A stretch of 64,000 nt of DNA from JACCVL01 sp963695375 (GTDB taxonomy: Bacteria > Actinomycetota > Actinomycetes > Propionibacteriales > Nocardioidaceae), in the NCBI GenBank assembly GCA_963695375.1, contig OY968767.1:992001-1056000 (forward strand), written 5' to 3'. Position 1 is the first letter of the stretch. The number at the start of each line of letters is the position of its first letter. Positions 7,148 to 15,859 of the stretch are shown here, piece by piece. Position numbers and translations under genes: made by a program. Under the pieces are notes generated by a model that worked only from the letters and a program-made list of their open reading frames with translations, searched no databases and was not told where the DNA came from.

Positions 7148-9088
7148 ATGTCCTCGCCTGGCACGACGACGCCGACCGGTGCGGCGTTGCACGCCCGTCC
7201 CTACGGCACGCTGCTCGTCGCCAACCGCGGCGAGATCGCGCTGCGGGTGCTGCGGGCCGCTCGGCGCGCCGGCCTGCGCACGGTGGCGGTCTACTCCGAC
7301 GTCGATCGGCGGGCCCGGCACGTCGAGGAGGCGGACGCGGCGGTGCGGCTCGGTCCCGCCCCGGCGGCGGAGTCCTACCTCTCGGTGCCGGCCCTGCTGC
7401 GGGCGGCGGCGGAGACCGGCGCGGAGGCGGTGCACCCTGGCTACGGCTTCCTTTCTGAACGGGCCGACTTCGCCCGGGCGGTGACCGACGCCGGGCTGGT
7501 CTGGGTCGGCCCCCCCGCGGACGTCATCGACCTGATGGGGCGCAAGGACCGTGCCCGCGCGGTCGCGGTGGCCGCCGGCGTGCCGGTGATCCCCTCGACC
7601 GACCTGGGGGCGGCGCTCGCCGCGGGCGGCATCCCCGACCTGCCCTTCCCGGTGCTGGTCAAGGCGGCGGCCGGTGGTGGCGGCAAGGGCATGCGGGTGG
7701 TCCGGCAGCCCGACCAGCTGGCCGCGGCCGCGGCCGCGGCCGGCCGGGAGGCGGCCAGCGCGTTCGGTGACGACACCCTGCTGCTCGAGCGCTTCGTCGA
7801 GTCTGGCCGGCACGTCGAGGTGCAGGTGGTGGCCGACACCCACGGGACGGTGCTGCACGCCTTCGAGCGGGACTGCTCGGTGCAGCGGCGGCACCAGAAG
7901 GTGGTCGAGGAGGCCCCGGCGCCCACGGTGTCCCCGGCCCTGCGGAGCCGACTGTGCGACGCGGCGGTGGCGCTGGCCGCGCAGGTGGGCTACGTCGGAG
8001 CGGGCACGGTCGAGTTCCTCGTCGCCGGCGACGACTTCTACTTCCTGGAGATGAACACCCGGCTCCAGGTCGAGCACCCGGTCACCGAAGCCGTCACCGG
8101 GCTGGACCTGGTCCGGCTGCAGCTGACCGTCGCCGCCGGCGAGCGGCTGCCCCTCGGCCAGCAGGACATCGTCCTGGACGGGCACGCGGTGGAGGCCCGA
8201 ATCTATGCCGAGGATCCGTACGCGGGATTCCTCCCGCAGGCCGGGCGGGCGACGCTGGTCCGGTGGCCGACCGAGCATGCGCGGGTGGACGCCGCGCTGC
8301 GCTCCGGCGAGGACGTGCCCACCGCCTACGACCCGATGCTCGCGAAGGTGGTGACGCACGAGTCGACCCGGCACGCCGCCCTGGACTCCCTCGCCACCGC
8401 GCTCGACCACACAATCCTGCTCGGCATCCCCACCAACGTCGGCTTCGTGCGCGAGCTGGTCGCCGGTCCGGAGATCGCCCGGGCCGAGGTCGACACCGGC
8501 TGGCTCGACGGCCCGGCCGCCGATCGCTACCTGCACCGGCCGCAGGTGCCGGAGGCCGCGTGGGGTCAGGCCGCGCGGGCGGTGCTGGCCGCGCGGCCGT
8601 CCGGTCCCGACGCCGCGACCGCGCATCCGTTCGGCAGCGGCGACGGTTGGCGGCTCGGTGCCGACCCGGTCCCCGCCCGGGTGCTGCTGCGCACCGACGA
8701 GCACACCCGCTTCGTCGCTGCCGCCGGCACCGAGGACCCCGCCTACGAGGCGTTCGTGGCCGCCGACGCCGTCAGCGTCGTGCACCGCGGCCAGGTGCAC
8801 CGGCTCGACCGTCCGGACGCGTTCGGCGCCGCCGGCCGGCACGGCGGCCCCACTGACAGCGACGTCGCGGCTCCGATGCCGGGGACCGTGCTGGCGGTCG
8901 CGGTGCAGCCGGGGGAGACGGTCGGAGCCGGGCAGTCGCTGGGGGTTCTCGAGGCGATGAAGATGGAGCTCAGCCTGGTGGCACCGTTCGCCGGGACGGT
9001 GTCGCTGGTCGCGGCGACGCCCGGCGAGCAGGTGCCGATCGGGCAGGTGCTGTTCCGGGTCGACCCCGCCGACGCGGCGACCGGGTGA
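7148..9088 (+). CDS. accA1: Acyl-CoA carboxylase alpha subunit: biotin carboxylase plus biotin carrier
   Basis: 646 residues. Order: biotin carboxylase N-domain (LLVANRGEIALRVLRAAR, about 20-38), ATP-grasp with the Gly-rich loop KAAAGGGGKGMR (about 175-186) and EMNTRLQVEHPVTE (about 300), a middle domain, then a biotinyl domain with EAMKME; Lys605 is the biotinylation site. It carboxylates biotin with bicarbonate and ATP and works with the preceding beta subunit. It starts 5 nt after the beta subunit stop and lacks its own promoter, so the two are co-transcribed. Middle-region variation leaves the acyl-CoA preference to be inferred from context. Confidence 0.93.
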   Translation: MSSPGTTTPTGAALHARPYGTLLVANRGEIALRVLRAARRAGLRTVAVYSDVDRRARHVEEADAAVRLGPAPAAESYLSVPALLRAAAETGAEAVHPGYGFLSERADFARAVTDAGLVWVGPPADVIDLMGRKDRARAVAVAAGVPVIPSTDLGAALAAGGIPDLPFPVLVKAAAGGGGKGMRVVRQPDQLAAAAAAAGREAASAFGDDTLLLERFVESGRHVEVQVVADTHGTVLHAFERDCSVQRRHQKVVEEAPAPTVSPALRSRLCDAAVALAAQVGYVGAGTVEFLVAGDDFYFLEMNTRLQVEHPVTEAVTGLDLVRLQLTVAAGERLPLGQQDIVLDGHAVEARIYAEDPYAGFLPQAGRATLVRWPTEHARVDAALRSGEDVPTAYDPMLAKVVTHESTRHAALDSLATALDHTILLGIPTNVGFVRELVAGPEIARAEVDTGWLDGPAADRYLHRPQVPEAAWGQAARAVLAARPSGPDAATAHPFGSGDGWRLGADPVPARVLLRTDEHTRFVAAAGTEDPAYEAFVAADAVSVVHRGQVHRLDRPDAFGAAGRHGGPTDSDVAAPMPGTVLAVAVQPGETVGAGQSLGVLEAMKMELSLVAPFAGTVSLVAATPGEQVPIGQVLFRVDPADAATG

Positions 9089-9100
9089 CGGGAGGCTCAG

Positions 9101-10051
9101 GTGACCGAGCAGCTGCGCCGACCCCAGGTGGTCCGCGACGAGACCCTGCCCGACCGGGTGACGATCTGGGAGGTTGGTCCCCGCGACGGTCTGCAGAACG
9201 AGCGGGCGGTCGTCCCGGTCGAGGTCAAGGCCGAGCTGGTGCAGCGGCTGGTGCGGGCCGGACTCCCGGTGGTCGAGGTGACCAGCTTCGTGCACCCGCG
9301 CTGGGTGCCGCAGCTCGCCGACGCCGCCGAGCTGGTCGACCGGCTGGTCGCGACCGGCCTGCTGCCGGGCGAGGTGCCGCTGCCCGTGCTGGTTCCGAAC
9401 GAACGCGGTCTCGACCGAGCGCTCGCGGCGGGGGTGACGTCGGTGGCGGTCTTCCTCAGCGCCACCGAGACGTTCGCCCGGCGCAACCTCAACCGCGGCC
9501 TGGACGAGCAGTACGCCATGGTCGAGCCGGTGCTCGGCCGGGCGCGAGCGGCCGGGTTGCACGTCCGGGCGTACCTGTCGATGTGCTTCGGCGACCCCTG
9601 GGAGGGGGACGTGCGGATCGGCCAGGTCGTCTCCGCGGGCCGCCGGCTCCTGGACCTCGGCGCCTCCCAGCTCAGCCTCGGGGACACCATCGGCGTCGGC
9701 ACGGCCGGTCACGTGGACGCGCTGCTGCGCGCCTTCGCCGAGGCGGGCACCGGCCCGGAACTGCTGGCGATGCACTTCCACGACACCTACGGGCAGGCGC
9801 TGGCCAACACGCTGGCCGCGATGCGCGCCGGGATCACCACCTTCGACGCCAGCGCCGGTGGGCTCGGCGGCTGCCCGTACGCCGCCAGTGCCACCGGCAA
9901 CCTGGCCACCGAGGACCTGGTGTGGATGCTCGACGGGCTGGGGGTGCACACGGGGGTGGACCTGGCGGCCCTGGTGGCGACCAGCAGCTGGCTCGCCGGT
10001 CACCTGGGGCGGCCGAGCCCGTCGCGGGTGGTGCGGGCGTTGGCCGGCTGA
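9101..10051 (+). CDS. Hydroxymethylglutaryl-CoA lyase
   Basis: 316 residues, GTG start preceded by GGGAGG. The N-terminal motif WEVGPRDGLQNE (substrate and metal loop) and ASAGGLGGCPYA near residue 260 are hallmarks of HMG-CoA lyase, which cleaves HMG-CoA to acetyl-CoA and acetoacetate, the last step of leucine degradation. It lies 12 nt after the alpha subunit in the same operon. Two pathway genes normally found nearby, isovaleryl-CoA dehydrogenase and methylglutaconyl-CoA hydratase, are not in this window. Confidence 0.93.
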   Translation: MTEQLRRPQVVRDETLPDRVTIWEVGPRDGLQNERAVVPVEVKAELVQRLVRAGLPVVEVTSFVHPRWVPQLADAAELVDRLVATGLLPGEVPLPVLVPNERGLDRALAAGVTSVAVFLSATETFARRNLNRGLDEQYAMVEPVLGRARAAGLHVRAYLSMCFGDPWEGDVRIGQVVSAGRRLLDLGASQLSLGDTIGVGTAGHVDALLRAFAEAGTGPELLAMHFHDTYGQALANTLAAMRAGITTFDASAGGLGGCPYAASATGNLATEDLVWMLDGLGVHTGVDLAALVATSSWLAGHLGRPSPSRVVRALAG

Positions 10052-10059
10052 ACGGGCGT

Positions 10060-10065
10060 TAGCCT
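10060..10065 (+). promoter_or_regulatory. -10 hexamer before the first sulfotransferase-like gene
   Basis: TAGCCT begins 9 nt after the HMG-CoA lyase stop and ends 8 nt before ATG 10074. The sulfotransferase pair may therefore have its own leaderless promoter although it follows the carboxylase operon closely. Confidence 0.45.
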
Positions 10066-10073
10066 GCGCGTCC

Positions 10074-11117
10074 ATGGGGTCGGTGCGCCGGGTGCTCGTG
10101 CACATCGGCCCGTACAAGAGCGGCACGACCTATCTCCAGAACATCCTCTGGGGCAACCAGACGCTGCTGGCCAAGGCCGGCGTGTGCCTGCCGCGAGCCG
10201 ACTGGCGCGGGCAGCGCCGGGCCGTCGCCGCGCTGCTGCGGCGCGACCCGTCCGGCCCCCGCGGCGGGACGGACCGATGGGACGCCTTGGCTCGCGAGGT
10301 GGCCGACGCCGAGGAGGCGGAGGTCGCGGTGATCTCGGTCGAGCGGCTCTGCGAGGCCGACTCGGCAGCGGTCGGCGCGCTGGTCACCTCACTCGCGCCG
10401 GCCACGATCGACGTGGTCTACACCGCTCGCAGCCTGGGGCGGGTGCTCCCGGGTGACTGGCAGACCCGGATCCGCAACCGCGCCGCCCCCACCTGGGCGG
10501 ACTACCTCGCCTCGGTCCGCGACCCGGGGGACGCCGAGTCCTACGGGGCCAGGTTCTGGCGGCAGCAGGATCCGGGACAGTCACTGCCCCCCTGGCTGGA
10601 GCATCTGCCGGCGGAACGGGTGCACATCGTCACCGTGCCGCCGCCCGGCTCGGCACCGGAGCTGTTGTGGCAACGGTTCGGCGAGGTGCTCGGCCTGCAC
10701 CCGGACGGCTACGACCTGGCCGTCCCCCGGTCCAACGTGTCCCTCGGCGGCGTGGAGGCCGAGGCACTCCGCCGGCTCACCGCCCGGGTCGCCGACCGGC
10801 TTCCGCTGCGGGCCTACGTCGACGTCGTGAACCACTTCGTGGCGCGGGACGTGCTGGAGCGACGGGAGCAGTCGTTCCGGTTGGTGCTGCCCAAGGGTGA
10901 GCTGGACTGGCTGCAGCCCCGCTCCGCGGCCGCGATCGACTTCCTCCGCGACGGAGGCTTCTCCGTGGTCGGTGATCTGGCCGAGCTCGCCCTCCGCCCC
11001 GAACCCGGTGAGCGCGCCCCGGACGCCGTCCAGCCCGCGGAGGTGGCGGCCGTGCTGAGCGAGGTGCTCGCGGAGACGGTCCTGGAGCTGGGCCGCCGGC
11101 AGCGGGTGGACGGGTGA
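10074..11117 (+). CDS. Sulfotransferase-like P-loop protein, paralogue 1
   Basis: 347 residues. The N-terminal VLVHIGPYKSGTTYLQN resembles the 5'-phosphosulfate loop of PAPS-dependent sulfotransferases (PKSGTTW-type). No signal peptide or membrane segment is visible, so it is probably cytoplasmic. Residues in the second half (LLWQRFGEVLGL, SLGGVEAEALRRL) recur almost unchanged in the next gene. Acceptor unknown. The next gene begins at or within the stop codon, so the pair is co-translated. True sulfotransferase activity is not proven by the motif alone. Confidence 0.75.
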   Translation: MGSVRRVLVHIGPYKSGTTYLQNILWGNQTLLAKAGVCLPRADWRGQRRAVAALLRRDPSGPRGGTDRWDALAREVADAEEAEVAVISVERLCEADSAAVGALVTSLAPATIDVVYTARSLGRVLPGDWQTRIRNRAAPTWADYLASVRDPGDAESYGARFWRQQDPGQSLPPWLEHLPAERVHIVTVPPPGSAPELLWQRFGEVLGLHPDGYDLAVPRSNVSLGGVEAEALRRLTARVADRLPLRAYVDVVNHFVARDVLERREQSFRLVLPKGELDWLQPRSAAAIDFLRDGGFSVVGDLAELALRPEPGERAPDAVQPAEVAAVLSEVLAETVLELGRRQRVDG

Positions 11118-12178
11118 TGGCCGTCGAGCGGGTGCACCTGCACATCGGCGCACCGAAGACAGGGACGACCTATGTGCAGGGGGTGCTGCGGCAGAACGCC
11201 CACCGGTTGGACGAGCAGGGCTTCGTGCTGCCGCGGGCCGGCCGGCAGCACCGGGCGGTCCGGCGGCTGCTGGCCCGGCGGGACCCGGCTGCCGACCCCC
11301 CCACCGGGACCGCGGCGGGCGAACCGGTCGACGGGTGGGACCGGTTTGTCGGCGCGCTGAGGCGGTCCGACGCCCGGGACGCGATCGTGTCGGTGGAGAG
11401 CCTCAGCCGGGCCGAGCCCGACGCGGTGAGGGACATGGTGGCGTCACTGGCGCCGGCCGAGGTGCACGTCGTCTACGTCGCCCGCGACCTGGCCCGGGTC
11501 ATCCCCGGGTACTGGCAGGCGCGGCTCCGCAACGGCGTCGCGCCCACCTGGCCCGAGCTGCTGGCCGCGGTCCGGGGTGCCGACCCGACCGACCCGCTGG
11601 CCGACCGCTTCTGGCGGCAGTACGACCCCGGACGCGCGTTGGGGCCGTGGCTCGCCTCCCTGCCGGCGCACCGGGTGCGGGTCGTCACCGTGCCGCCCGC
11701 CGGGGCGGCACCGCAGCTGCTGTGGCAGCGGTTCGGCCGCGCCGTCGGCCTGGACCCGGCGGGCTTCGACCTGTCCGTGCCGAGGACCAACTCGTCCCTC
11801 GGCGGCGTCGAGGCAGAGGTGCTGCGCCGGCTGACCGGCCAGGTGGCCGACCGGATGTCGGGTCCGGCCTACGGCGAGGTGGTGAAGCGGTTCGTGGCCC
11901 GCGAGCTGCTGGAGCCGCGGTCGCAGTCGTTCCGCCTGGTGCTGCCGGAGGCGGAGCATGCCTGGCTGGCGGCCCCGACCGCCGCGGCCACGGACTGGTA
12001 CCGGCGGGCGGGCGTCACGATCGAGGGCGACCTGGCCGACCTCGTGCCGGTCGTCGAGCCTGCAGCCCGGCGCCCGGACGACGTCGGGGAGGAGGAGGTG
12101 CTGGCCCTGCTGGACGAGGTGCTGGCCGGGGCGGTGGTCGAGCTGGCCAGACGCACCCGGGTCACGGCCGAGCGGTGA
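11114..12178 (+). CDS. Sulfotransferase-like P-loop protein, paralogue 2
   Basis: 354 residues from GTG 11114 (ATG 11117 is equally possible; GTGATGG overlaps the upstream TGA). It has HIGAPKTGTTYVQG at residues 10-23, and shares SLGGVEAE, LLWQRFG and QSFRLVLP blocks with paralogue 1, showing a tandem duplication. No export signal. The 3' end overlaps the convergent EcsC-like gene by 17 nt. It may sulfate a small hydroxylated metabolite or a glycan with its partner, or form a heteromer with it. Confidence 0.75.
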   Translation: MMAVERVHLHIGAPKTGTTYVQGVLRQNAHRLDEQGFVLPRAGRQHRAVRRLLARRDPAADPPTGTAAGEPVDGWDRFVGALRRSDARDAIVSVESLSRAEPDAVRDMVASLAPAEVHVVYVARDLARVIPGYWQARLRNGVAPTWPELLAAVRGADPTDPLADRFWRQYDPGRALGPWLASLPAHRVRVVTVPPAGAAPQLLWQRFGRAVGLDPAGFDLSVPRTNSSLGGVEAEVLRRLTGQVADRMSGPAYGEVVKRFVARELLEPRSQSFRLVLPEAEHAWLAAPTAAATDWYRRAGVTIEGDLADLVPVVEPAARRPDDVGEEEVLALLDEVLAGAVVELARRTRVTAER

Positions 12179-12866
12179 CGTGCCCCCGCGGCCGTAGCTC
12201 GCGCTCGGCGTACCGGCCGGCCCGGTAGGTCGACCACCCGTCCCCCAGCGCGCCGACACCACCGCCGAGCAGCGGGACCCGGCGGGCCACCGTGGCCGCA
12301 ACCCGTCGCCCGCCGATCCGGCCGAGCAGCTCGGTGGTGACCTCCTGCGCCAACCGCCGGTCGAGCTCCGCGTCGTGCACCGGCGACGTCGCCAACCCCA
12401 TCGGCGTGGCCGGCAGCGTGCCCCGCTGGACCAGCGCGGTGACGGTGTCCTCGCCCAGCAGGCAGGCGAGCACGGCGTTCCGGACCCGGCCGTCGGCCAG
12501 GTCGTAGCCGTGCAGGGACCCGATGCCGGCCACCAGGTGGCATTGCAGCAGGGCGAGTCCGGAGACGTTGGCCGGCAGGGCGACGGTGGCCGTGACCACA
12601 CCGCCGAGGTTCGTCACGAAGCCCTGCACACCGGCGGCACGGACGTGCCCGTCGATCAGCGCCGACACGGCGACGGGACGGTCGCCGCCGGCGGTCTGCA
12701 GCCGTTGCTCGGCGTGCGCAGCAGCGCCGCGGAAGGGACCGACACCGTCGATGGCGCGCTCCAGGACCTCGCGGACGAACGCCGAGCTGAGCTGGGGGGC
12801 GAGCCGCATCCCGACCGGGACCAGCGCCATCGCCGCGGTCCGAGCCGCGCCTCGTGCCATGCCCAT
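12162..12866 (-). CDS. EcsC-family protein
   Basis: 234 residues; ATG 12866 chosen because GGAGAGG lies about 10 nt upstream. It shows the family's features: an amphipathic first half, ALPANVSGLALLQCHLVAGIGSLHGYD around 110-136, and a Gly-rich C-terminal hydrophobic stretch (RRVPLLGGGVGALGDGWSTY) like that of EcsC-domain proteins. The molecular role of the family is unknown. It is a single gene, convergent with the sulfotransferases and divergent from aat. Confidence 0.65.
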   Translation of the reverse strand: MGMARGAARTAAMALVPVGMRLAPQLSSAFVREVLERAIDGVGPFRGAAAHAEQRLQTAGGDRPVAVSALIDGHVRAAGVQGFVTNLGGVVTATVALPANVSGLALLQCHLVAGIGSLHGYDLADGRVRNAVLACLLGEDTVTALVQRGTLPATPMGLATSPVHDAELDRRLAQEVTTELLGRIGGRRVAATVARRVPLLGGGVGALGDGWSTYRAGRYAERELRPRGHVTARP

Positions 12867-12929
12867 CGGGGGCCCCTCTCCAGGTCTCGCCGTTCTGTCG
12901 CAGCCTACGGCCGCTGACACGATGGGGTG

Positions 12930-13604
12930 GTGCCGACGCCGCTGCCGCCTCCGCGCTGGGGGTTCGACTCGGCGTCGTGGCCCCCGGACGATGCCGTCGC
13001 CCTGGGTGCGGACCTCGAGCCGGCCACGTTGCTGGCGGCCTACCGCGCCGGTGCCTTCCCGATGCCGTTGGACGACGTCGCACCGATGGTGTGGTGGTCG
13101 CCGATGCGCCGCGGCGTGCTCTTCCCCGCGCGATTCCACCACTCCCGCTCGCTGGCCCGTTCCCGCCGCCGACTGGAGACCCGGGTCGACACCGCCTTCG
13201 CAGCGGTTGTGCGGGCCTGTGCCGACCCGCGCCGCGAAGGGGCATGGATCAGCGCGGACATCCAGCAGGCGTACTGCCGGTTGCACGAGCTCGGTTGGGC
13301 GCACTCGGTCGAGACCTACGACAGCGGCGGTCGGCTCGTCGGCGGGTTGTACGGCCTCGCCGTCGGTGGGCTCTTCGCCGGCGAGTCGATGTTCCACCAC
13401 GCCACCGACGCGTCCAAGGCCGCGCTGGCCGCGCTCGTCGAACTGCTCACCGACGAGCACGCTGCCCGGCGGCTGATCGACGTGCAGTGGCGCACCCCGC
13501 ACCTGGCGTCGCTCGGCGTGCAGGAGATCGACCGCGCCGACTACCTGGCGCGGCTCCCCGATCTGGTCGAGGCGCCGCCGCCGACGGTGTTCGCCGGGAG
13601 CTGA
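12930..13604 (+). CDS. aat: Leucyl/phenylalanyl-tRNA-protein transferase
   Basis: 224 residues. Aat moves Leu or Phe from tRNA onto N-terminal Arg or Lys, marking proteins for ClpS/ClpAP-type degradation. Signature segments: AYRAGAFPMP near 36, WWSPMRRGVLFP near 53, GGLYGLAVGGLFAGESMF near 134 and the C-terminal RLIDVQW. Two in-frame GTG codons (12927, 12930) are possible; 12930 is preferred because CACGAT ends 6 nt before it, as in the leaderless genes nearby. Confidence 0.93.
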   Translation: MPTPLPPPRWGFDSASWPPDDAVALGADLEPATLLAAYRAGAFPMPLDDVAPMVWWSPMRRGVLFPARFHHSRSLARSRRRLETRVDTAFAAVVRACADPRREGAWISADIQQAYCRLHELGWAHSVETYDSGGRLVGGLYGLAVGGLFAGESMFHHATDASKAALAALVELLTDEHAARRLIDVQWRTPHLASLGVQEIDRADYLARLPDLVEAPPPTVFAGS

Positions 13605-13608
13605 GCCG

Positions 13609-13669
13609 ACCGCGGTGCCGACCGCGGTGCCGACCGCGGTGCCGGCCGAGGTGCCGGCCGACGGTGCCG
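13609..13669. repeat. Five-unit 12-bp tandem repeat
   Basis: GACCGCGGTGCC occurs three times exactly (13609-13644), followed by two diverged units (GGCCGAGGTGCC and a 13-bp GGCCGACGGTGCC). It begins 5 nt after the aat stop and lies before the promoter of the glycosylase gene. No long open hairpin with a U-tract follows. Confidence 0.9.
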
Positions 13670-13702
13670 ACCGAACCCTCGGCTCCCGCTGCCGGTGTGC
13701 GG

Positions 13703-13708
13703 CAGACT
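13703..13708 (+). promoter_or_regulatory. -10 hexamer of the Fpg/Nei gene
   Basis: CAGACT ends 6 nt before the GTG at 13715; no ribosome binding site is visible. Confidence 0.4.
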
Positions 13709-13714
13709 GACAGG

Positions 13715-14578
13715 GTGCCCGAGCTGCCCGAGGTCGAAGCGCTGGTCGCCGACCTGCGCAACCGGCTGGACGGTCGCGCGGTGCACCGGGTGGACGTCGT
13801 CGCCTTCAGCGCGCTGAAGACCTTCGACCCGCCGGTCGACGCCGTGGCCGGCGCGTTCGTCGACGCGGTGCACCGGCACGGGAAGTTCCTCGACGTCGAG
13901 GTCGGGGGTCTGCACCTGGTGGTGCACCTGGCTCGCGCCGGGTGGCTGCGCTGGCGCGACGAGCAGCCCGCGACACCTCCCCGGCCCGGGAAGGGACCGC
14001 TGGCGCTGCGGGTGCTTCTCGACGACGGCAGCGGTTTCGATCTCACCGAGGCGGGAACCCGCAAGAGCCTGGCCGTCTACCTGGTCAGGGACCCGGCCGA
14101 GGTCCCGGGGATCGCCCGGCTCGGACCGGACCCGCTGTCCGACGACTTCACCGTCGACTCCCTGGCCGGCATCCTCGCCGCCGCCGGCCGGTCCCAGGTG
14201 AAGGGGGTCCTGCGCGAGCAGTCCGTCGTCGCCGGCATCGGCAACGCCTATTCCGACGAGATCCTGCACGTGGCCCGGATGTCTCCGTTCAAGCCCGCCT
14301 CGAGCATCGTCGGTGACGACCTGGACACCCTCTACGTCGCCGTACGGGAGACGCTGCGGGACGCGGTCGCACGGGCCGAGGGGGTGGCAGCAGCCGACCT
14401 CAAGCGCGAGAAGAAGACCAACCTGCGGGTGCACGGGCGCACCGGCGAGGCATGCCCGGTCTGCGCGGACACCGTCGCGGAGGTCAGCTTCGCCGACTCC
14501 TCGCTGCAGTACTGCCCGACCTGCCAGACCGGCGGGAAGCCGCTGGCGGACCGCCGGATGTCGCGCCTGCTGCGCTGA
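13715..14578 (+). CDS. Fpg/Nei-family DNA glycosylase/AP lyase
   Basis: 287 residues beginning with the diagnostic PELPEVE, in which Pro2 is the Schiff-base nucleophile and Glu3 the catalytic acid (the initiator Met is removed). A Lys in HGKFLDVEV (about residue 55) is the conserved beta-elimination Lys. A helix-two-turn-helix is present (REQSVVAGIGNAYSDEILH, about 169-187), and a C-terminal zinc finger with four Cys (CPVC ... CPTC, about 247-270). The enzyme removes oxidised bases in base-excision repair. The exact lesion preference (MutM or Nei-like) is not clear. Confidence 0.9.
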   Translation: MPELPEVEALVADLRNRLDGRAVHRVDVVAFSALKTFDPPVDAVAGAFVDAVHRHGKFLDVEVGGLHLVVHLARAGWLRWRDEQPATPPRPGKGPLALRVLLDDGSGFDLTEAGTRKSLAVYLVRDPAEVPGIARLGPDPLSDDFTVDSLAGILAAAGRSQVKGVLREQSVVAGIGNAYSDEILHVARMSPFKPASSIVGDDLDTLYVAVRETLRDAVARAEGVAAADLKREKKTNLRVHGRTGEACPVCADTVAEVSFADSSLQYCPTCQTGGKPLADRRMSRLLR

Positions 14579-14620
14579 GTCGTCAGCAGTCGCCAGCAGT
14601 CGGCATCGGCGGCCCGCGTG

Positions 14621-14636
14621 CGGGGCGTCCGCCCCG
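14621..14636 (+). terminator. Possible terminator hairpin after the glycosylase gene
   Basis: A perfect 7-bp inverted repeat (CGGGGCG / CGCCCCG) with a 2-nt centre, 43 nt past the stop and before the next gene's promoter. There is no T-run, so factor-independent termination is uncertain. Confidence 0.3.
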
Positions 14637-14650
14637 AGGGCCGGCACGAG

Positions 14651-14656
14651 TACGCT
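14651..14656 (+). promoter_or_regulatory. -10 hexamer of the CDP-alcohol phosphatidyltransferase gene
   Basis: TACGCT ends 6 nt before GTG 14663. It decides between that start and the GTG at 14618, which would place this hexamer inside the gene. Confidence 0.5.
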
Positions 14657-14662
14657 CCCGGG

Positions 14663-15343
14663 GTGGCTGCGACGGGGACGGGGTCCGCCGCCGGGTGGCT
14701 GGCCGGCCGCACGGGCGAGCGTCACGGCTGGGCGGTCGGTCCCGATCGCCGGGTGCTCACCGTCGCCACCTGGATCACCGCCGCCCGGACGCTCGCCGCT
14801 GTCGGGCTGGCCCTCGGTGCGGCGACCGCCGACGACCGGAGCACCACGCTGCGGTTGCTGGTCGCCTCGCTGGCGGTCTACTGGCTGGGCGACGTCCTGG
14901 ACGGTGCCGTGGCCCGTTGGCGCGGTGAGGAGACCCGCTTCGGCGCGGTGTTCGACATCGTCTGCGACCGGGCCTGCGCGTTGTGCTTCTACGCAGGGGT
15001 GGTGTGGTTCCTCCCGGCCCTGGCGCTCCCGGTCGGGGTCTACGTCCTGGAGTTCGCTGTCGTCGACACCGTGCTCTCGCTGGCCTTCCTGGCGTGGCCG
15101 CTGCTGAGCCCGAACTACTTCGATCTGGTCGACCGCACCATCTGGCGGTGGAACTGGTCGGTGCCGGCCAAGGCGGTGAACTCGTCGGCGTTCGCGCTGC
15201 TGCTGCTGTGGACCGAGAGCGTATGGGTGTGCACGCCGCTCGCCGCCGCGCTGCTCGCGCTCAAGACCGCCTCGCTGGTGCGACTGGTCCGGCTCGGCGT
15301 CCCGCTGCCGTCGACCGGACCCGCGACTCCGCCGGCGGCATGA
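14663..15343 (+). CDS. CDP-alcohol phosphatidyltransferase family membrane protein
   Basis: 226 residues from GTG 14663. Four to six membrane segments surround the signature D-G-x2-A-R-x8-G-x3-D-x3-D, seen here as DVLDGAVARWRGEETRFG then FDIVCD (about 75-100). Such enzymes swap CMP in CDP-diacylglycerol for an alcohol in phospholipid synthesis. The alcohol (glycerol-P, inositol-P or other) is not evident. The next gene follows after 26 nt and is also membrane-bound. Confidence 0.85.
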   Translation: MAATGTGSAAGWLAGRTGERHGWAVGPDRRVLTVATWITAARTLAAVGLALGAATADDRSTTLRLLVASLAVYWLGDVLDGAVARWRGEETRFGAVFDIVCDRACALCFYAGVVWFLPALALPVGVYVLEFAVVDTVLSLAFLAWPLLSPNYFDLVDRTIWRWNWSVPAKAVNSSAFALLLLWTESVWVCTPLAAALLALKTASLVRLVRLGVPLPSTGPATPPAA

Positions 15344-15369
15344 CGCACCGATGACACGATGAGGCTCCG

Positions 15370-15831
15370 GTGACGGTGCTCGCGGCGACCCTCGGGGTCT
15401 GCCTGGTGTCCGCCTGGGTGCCCGTGGTCAACGCCGAGGCCTACCTCGGGGCGGTCGCCACCCAGGACGTCGTGGCGTGGTGGGCGCTCGCCCTCGCTGC
15501 GGCCGTCGGCCAGATGCTCGGCAAGGTCGGGTTCTTCCTGCTCGGACGCCAGTCGCTGTCCTGGGCGTGGCTCACCCGGAAGATGGCCCGGGCGCACGTG
15601 GACCGGTGGGTGGACCGGATGACCCGCGCCGCCGACGCCCGCCCGACCGCGGCCTGGGCGGTGGTGCTGGCGTCGGCATCGGTCGGGCTCCCACCGTTCG
15701 CGGTGATCAGCTTCCTGGCCGGCCAGGTGCGGGTGTCGCTGATGGCGTTCGTGCTGCTGGGGACCCTTGGCCGGTTCGCCCGCTTCGCAGGCATCGTGCT
15801 CGGGGTGGAGAGCCTGGCCGACCTGTTCTGA
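15370..15831 (+). CDS. Small VTT/YqaA-like membrane protein
   Basis: 153 residues, GTG start. About four hydrophobic segments; the arrangement (VNAEAYLG near the start, a middle GQMLGKVGFFLLGR helix, then LPPFAVISFLAGQVR) is like the SNARE-associated/YqaA group of DedA-related proteins, but shorter than DedA itself. It probably belongs to a membrane-lipid or envelope function with the upstream phosphatidyltransferase (inference from spacing). Convergent with the rhodanese gene. Confidence 0.65.
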   Translation: MTVLAATLGVCLVSAWVPVVNAEAYLGAVATQDVVAWWALALAAAVGQMLGKVGFFLLGRQSLSWAWLTRKMARAHVDRWVDRMTRAADARPTAAWAVVLASASVGLPPFAVISFLAGQVRVSLMAFVLLGTLGRFARFAGIVLGVESLADLF

Positions 15832-15859
15832 CGTCGGCGGCGGCGCGGGGCAGCGGACG

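Noticed and set aside
10074..12178. Natural-product gene cluster around the sulfotransferases
   Set aside because: Neighbours are leucine breakdown, EcsC-like, aat and repair genes. No synthase, carrier protein, or export gene accompanies them.
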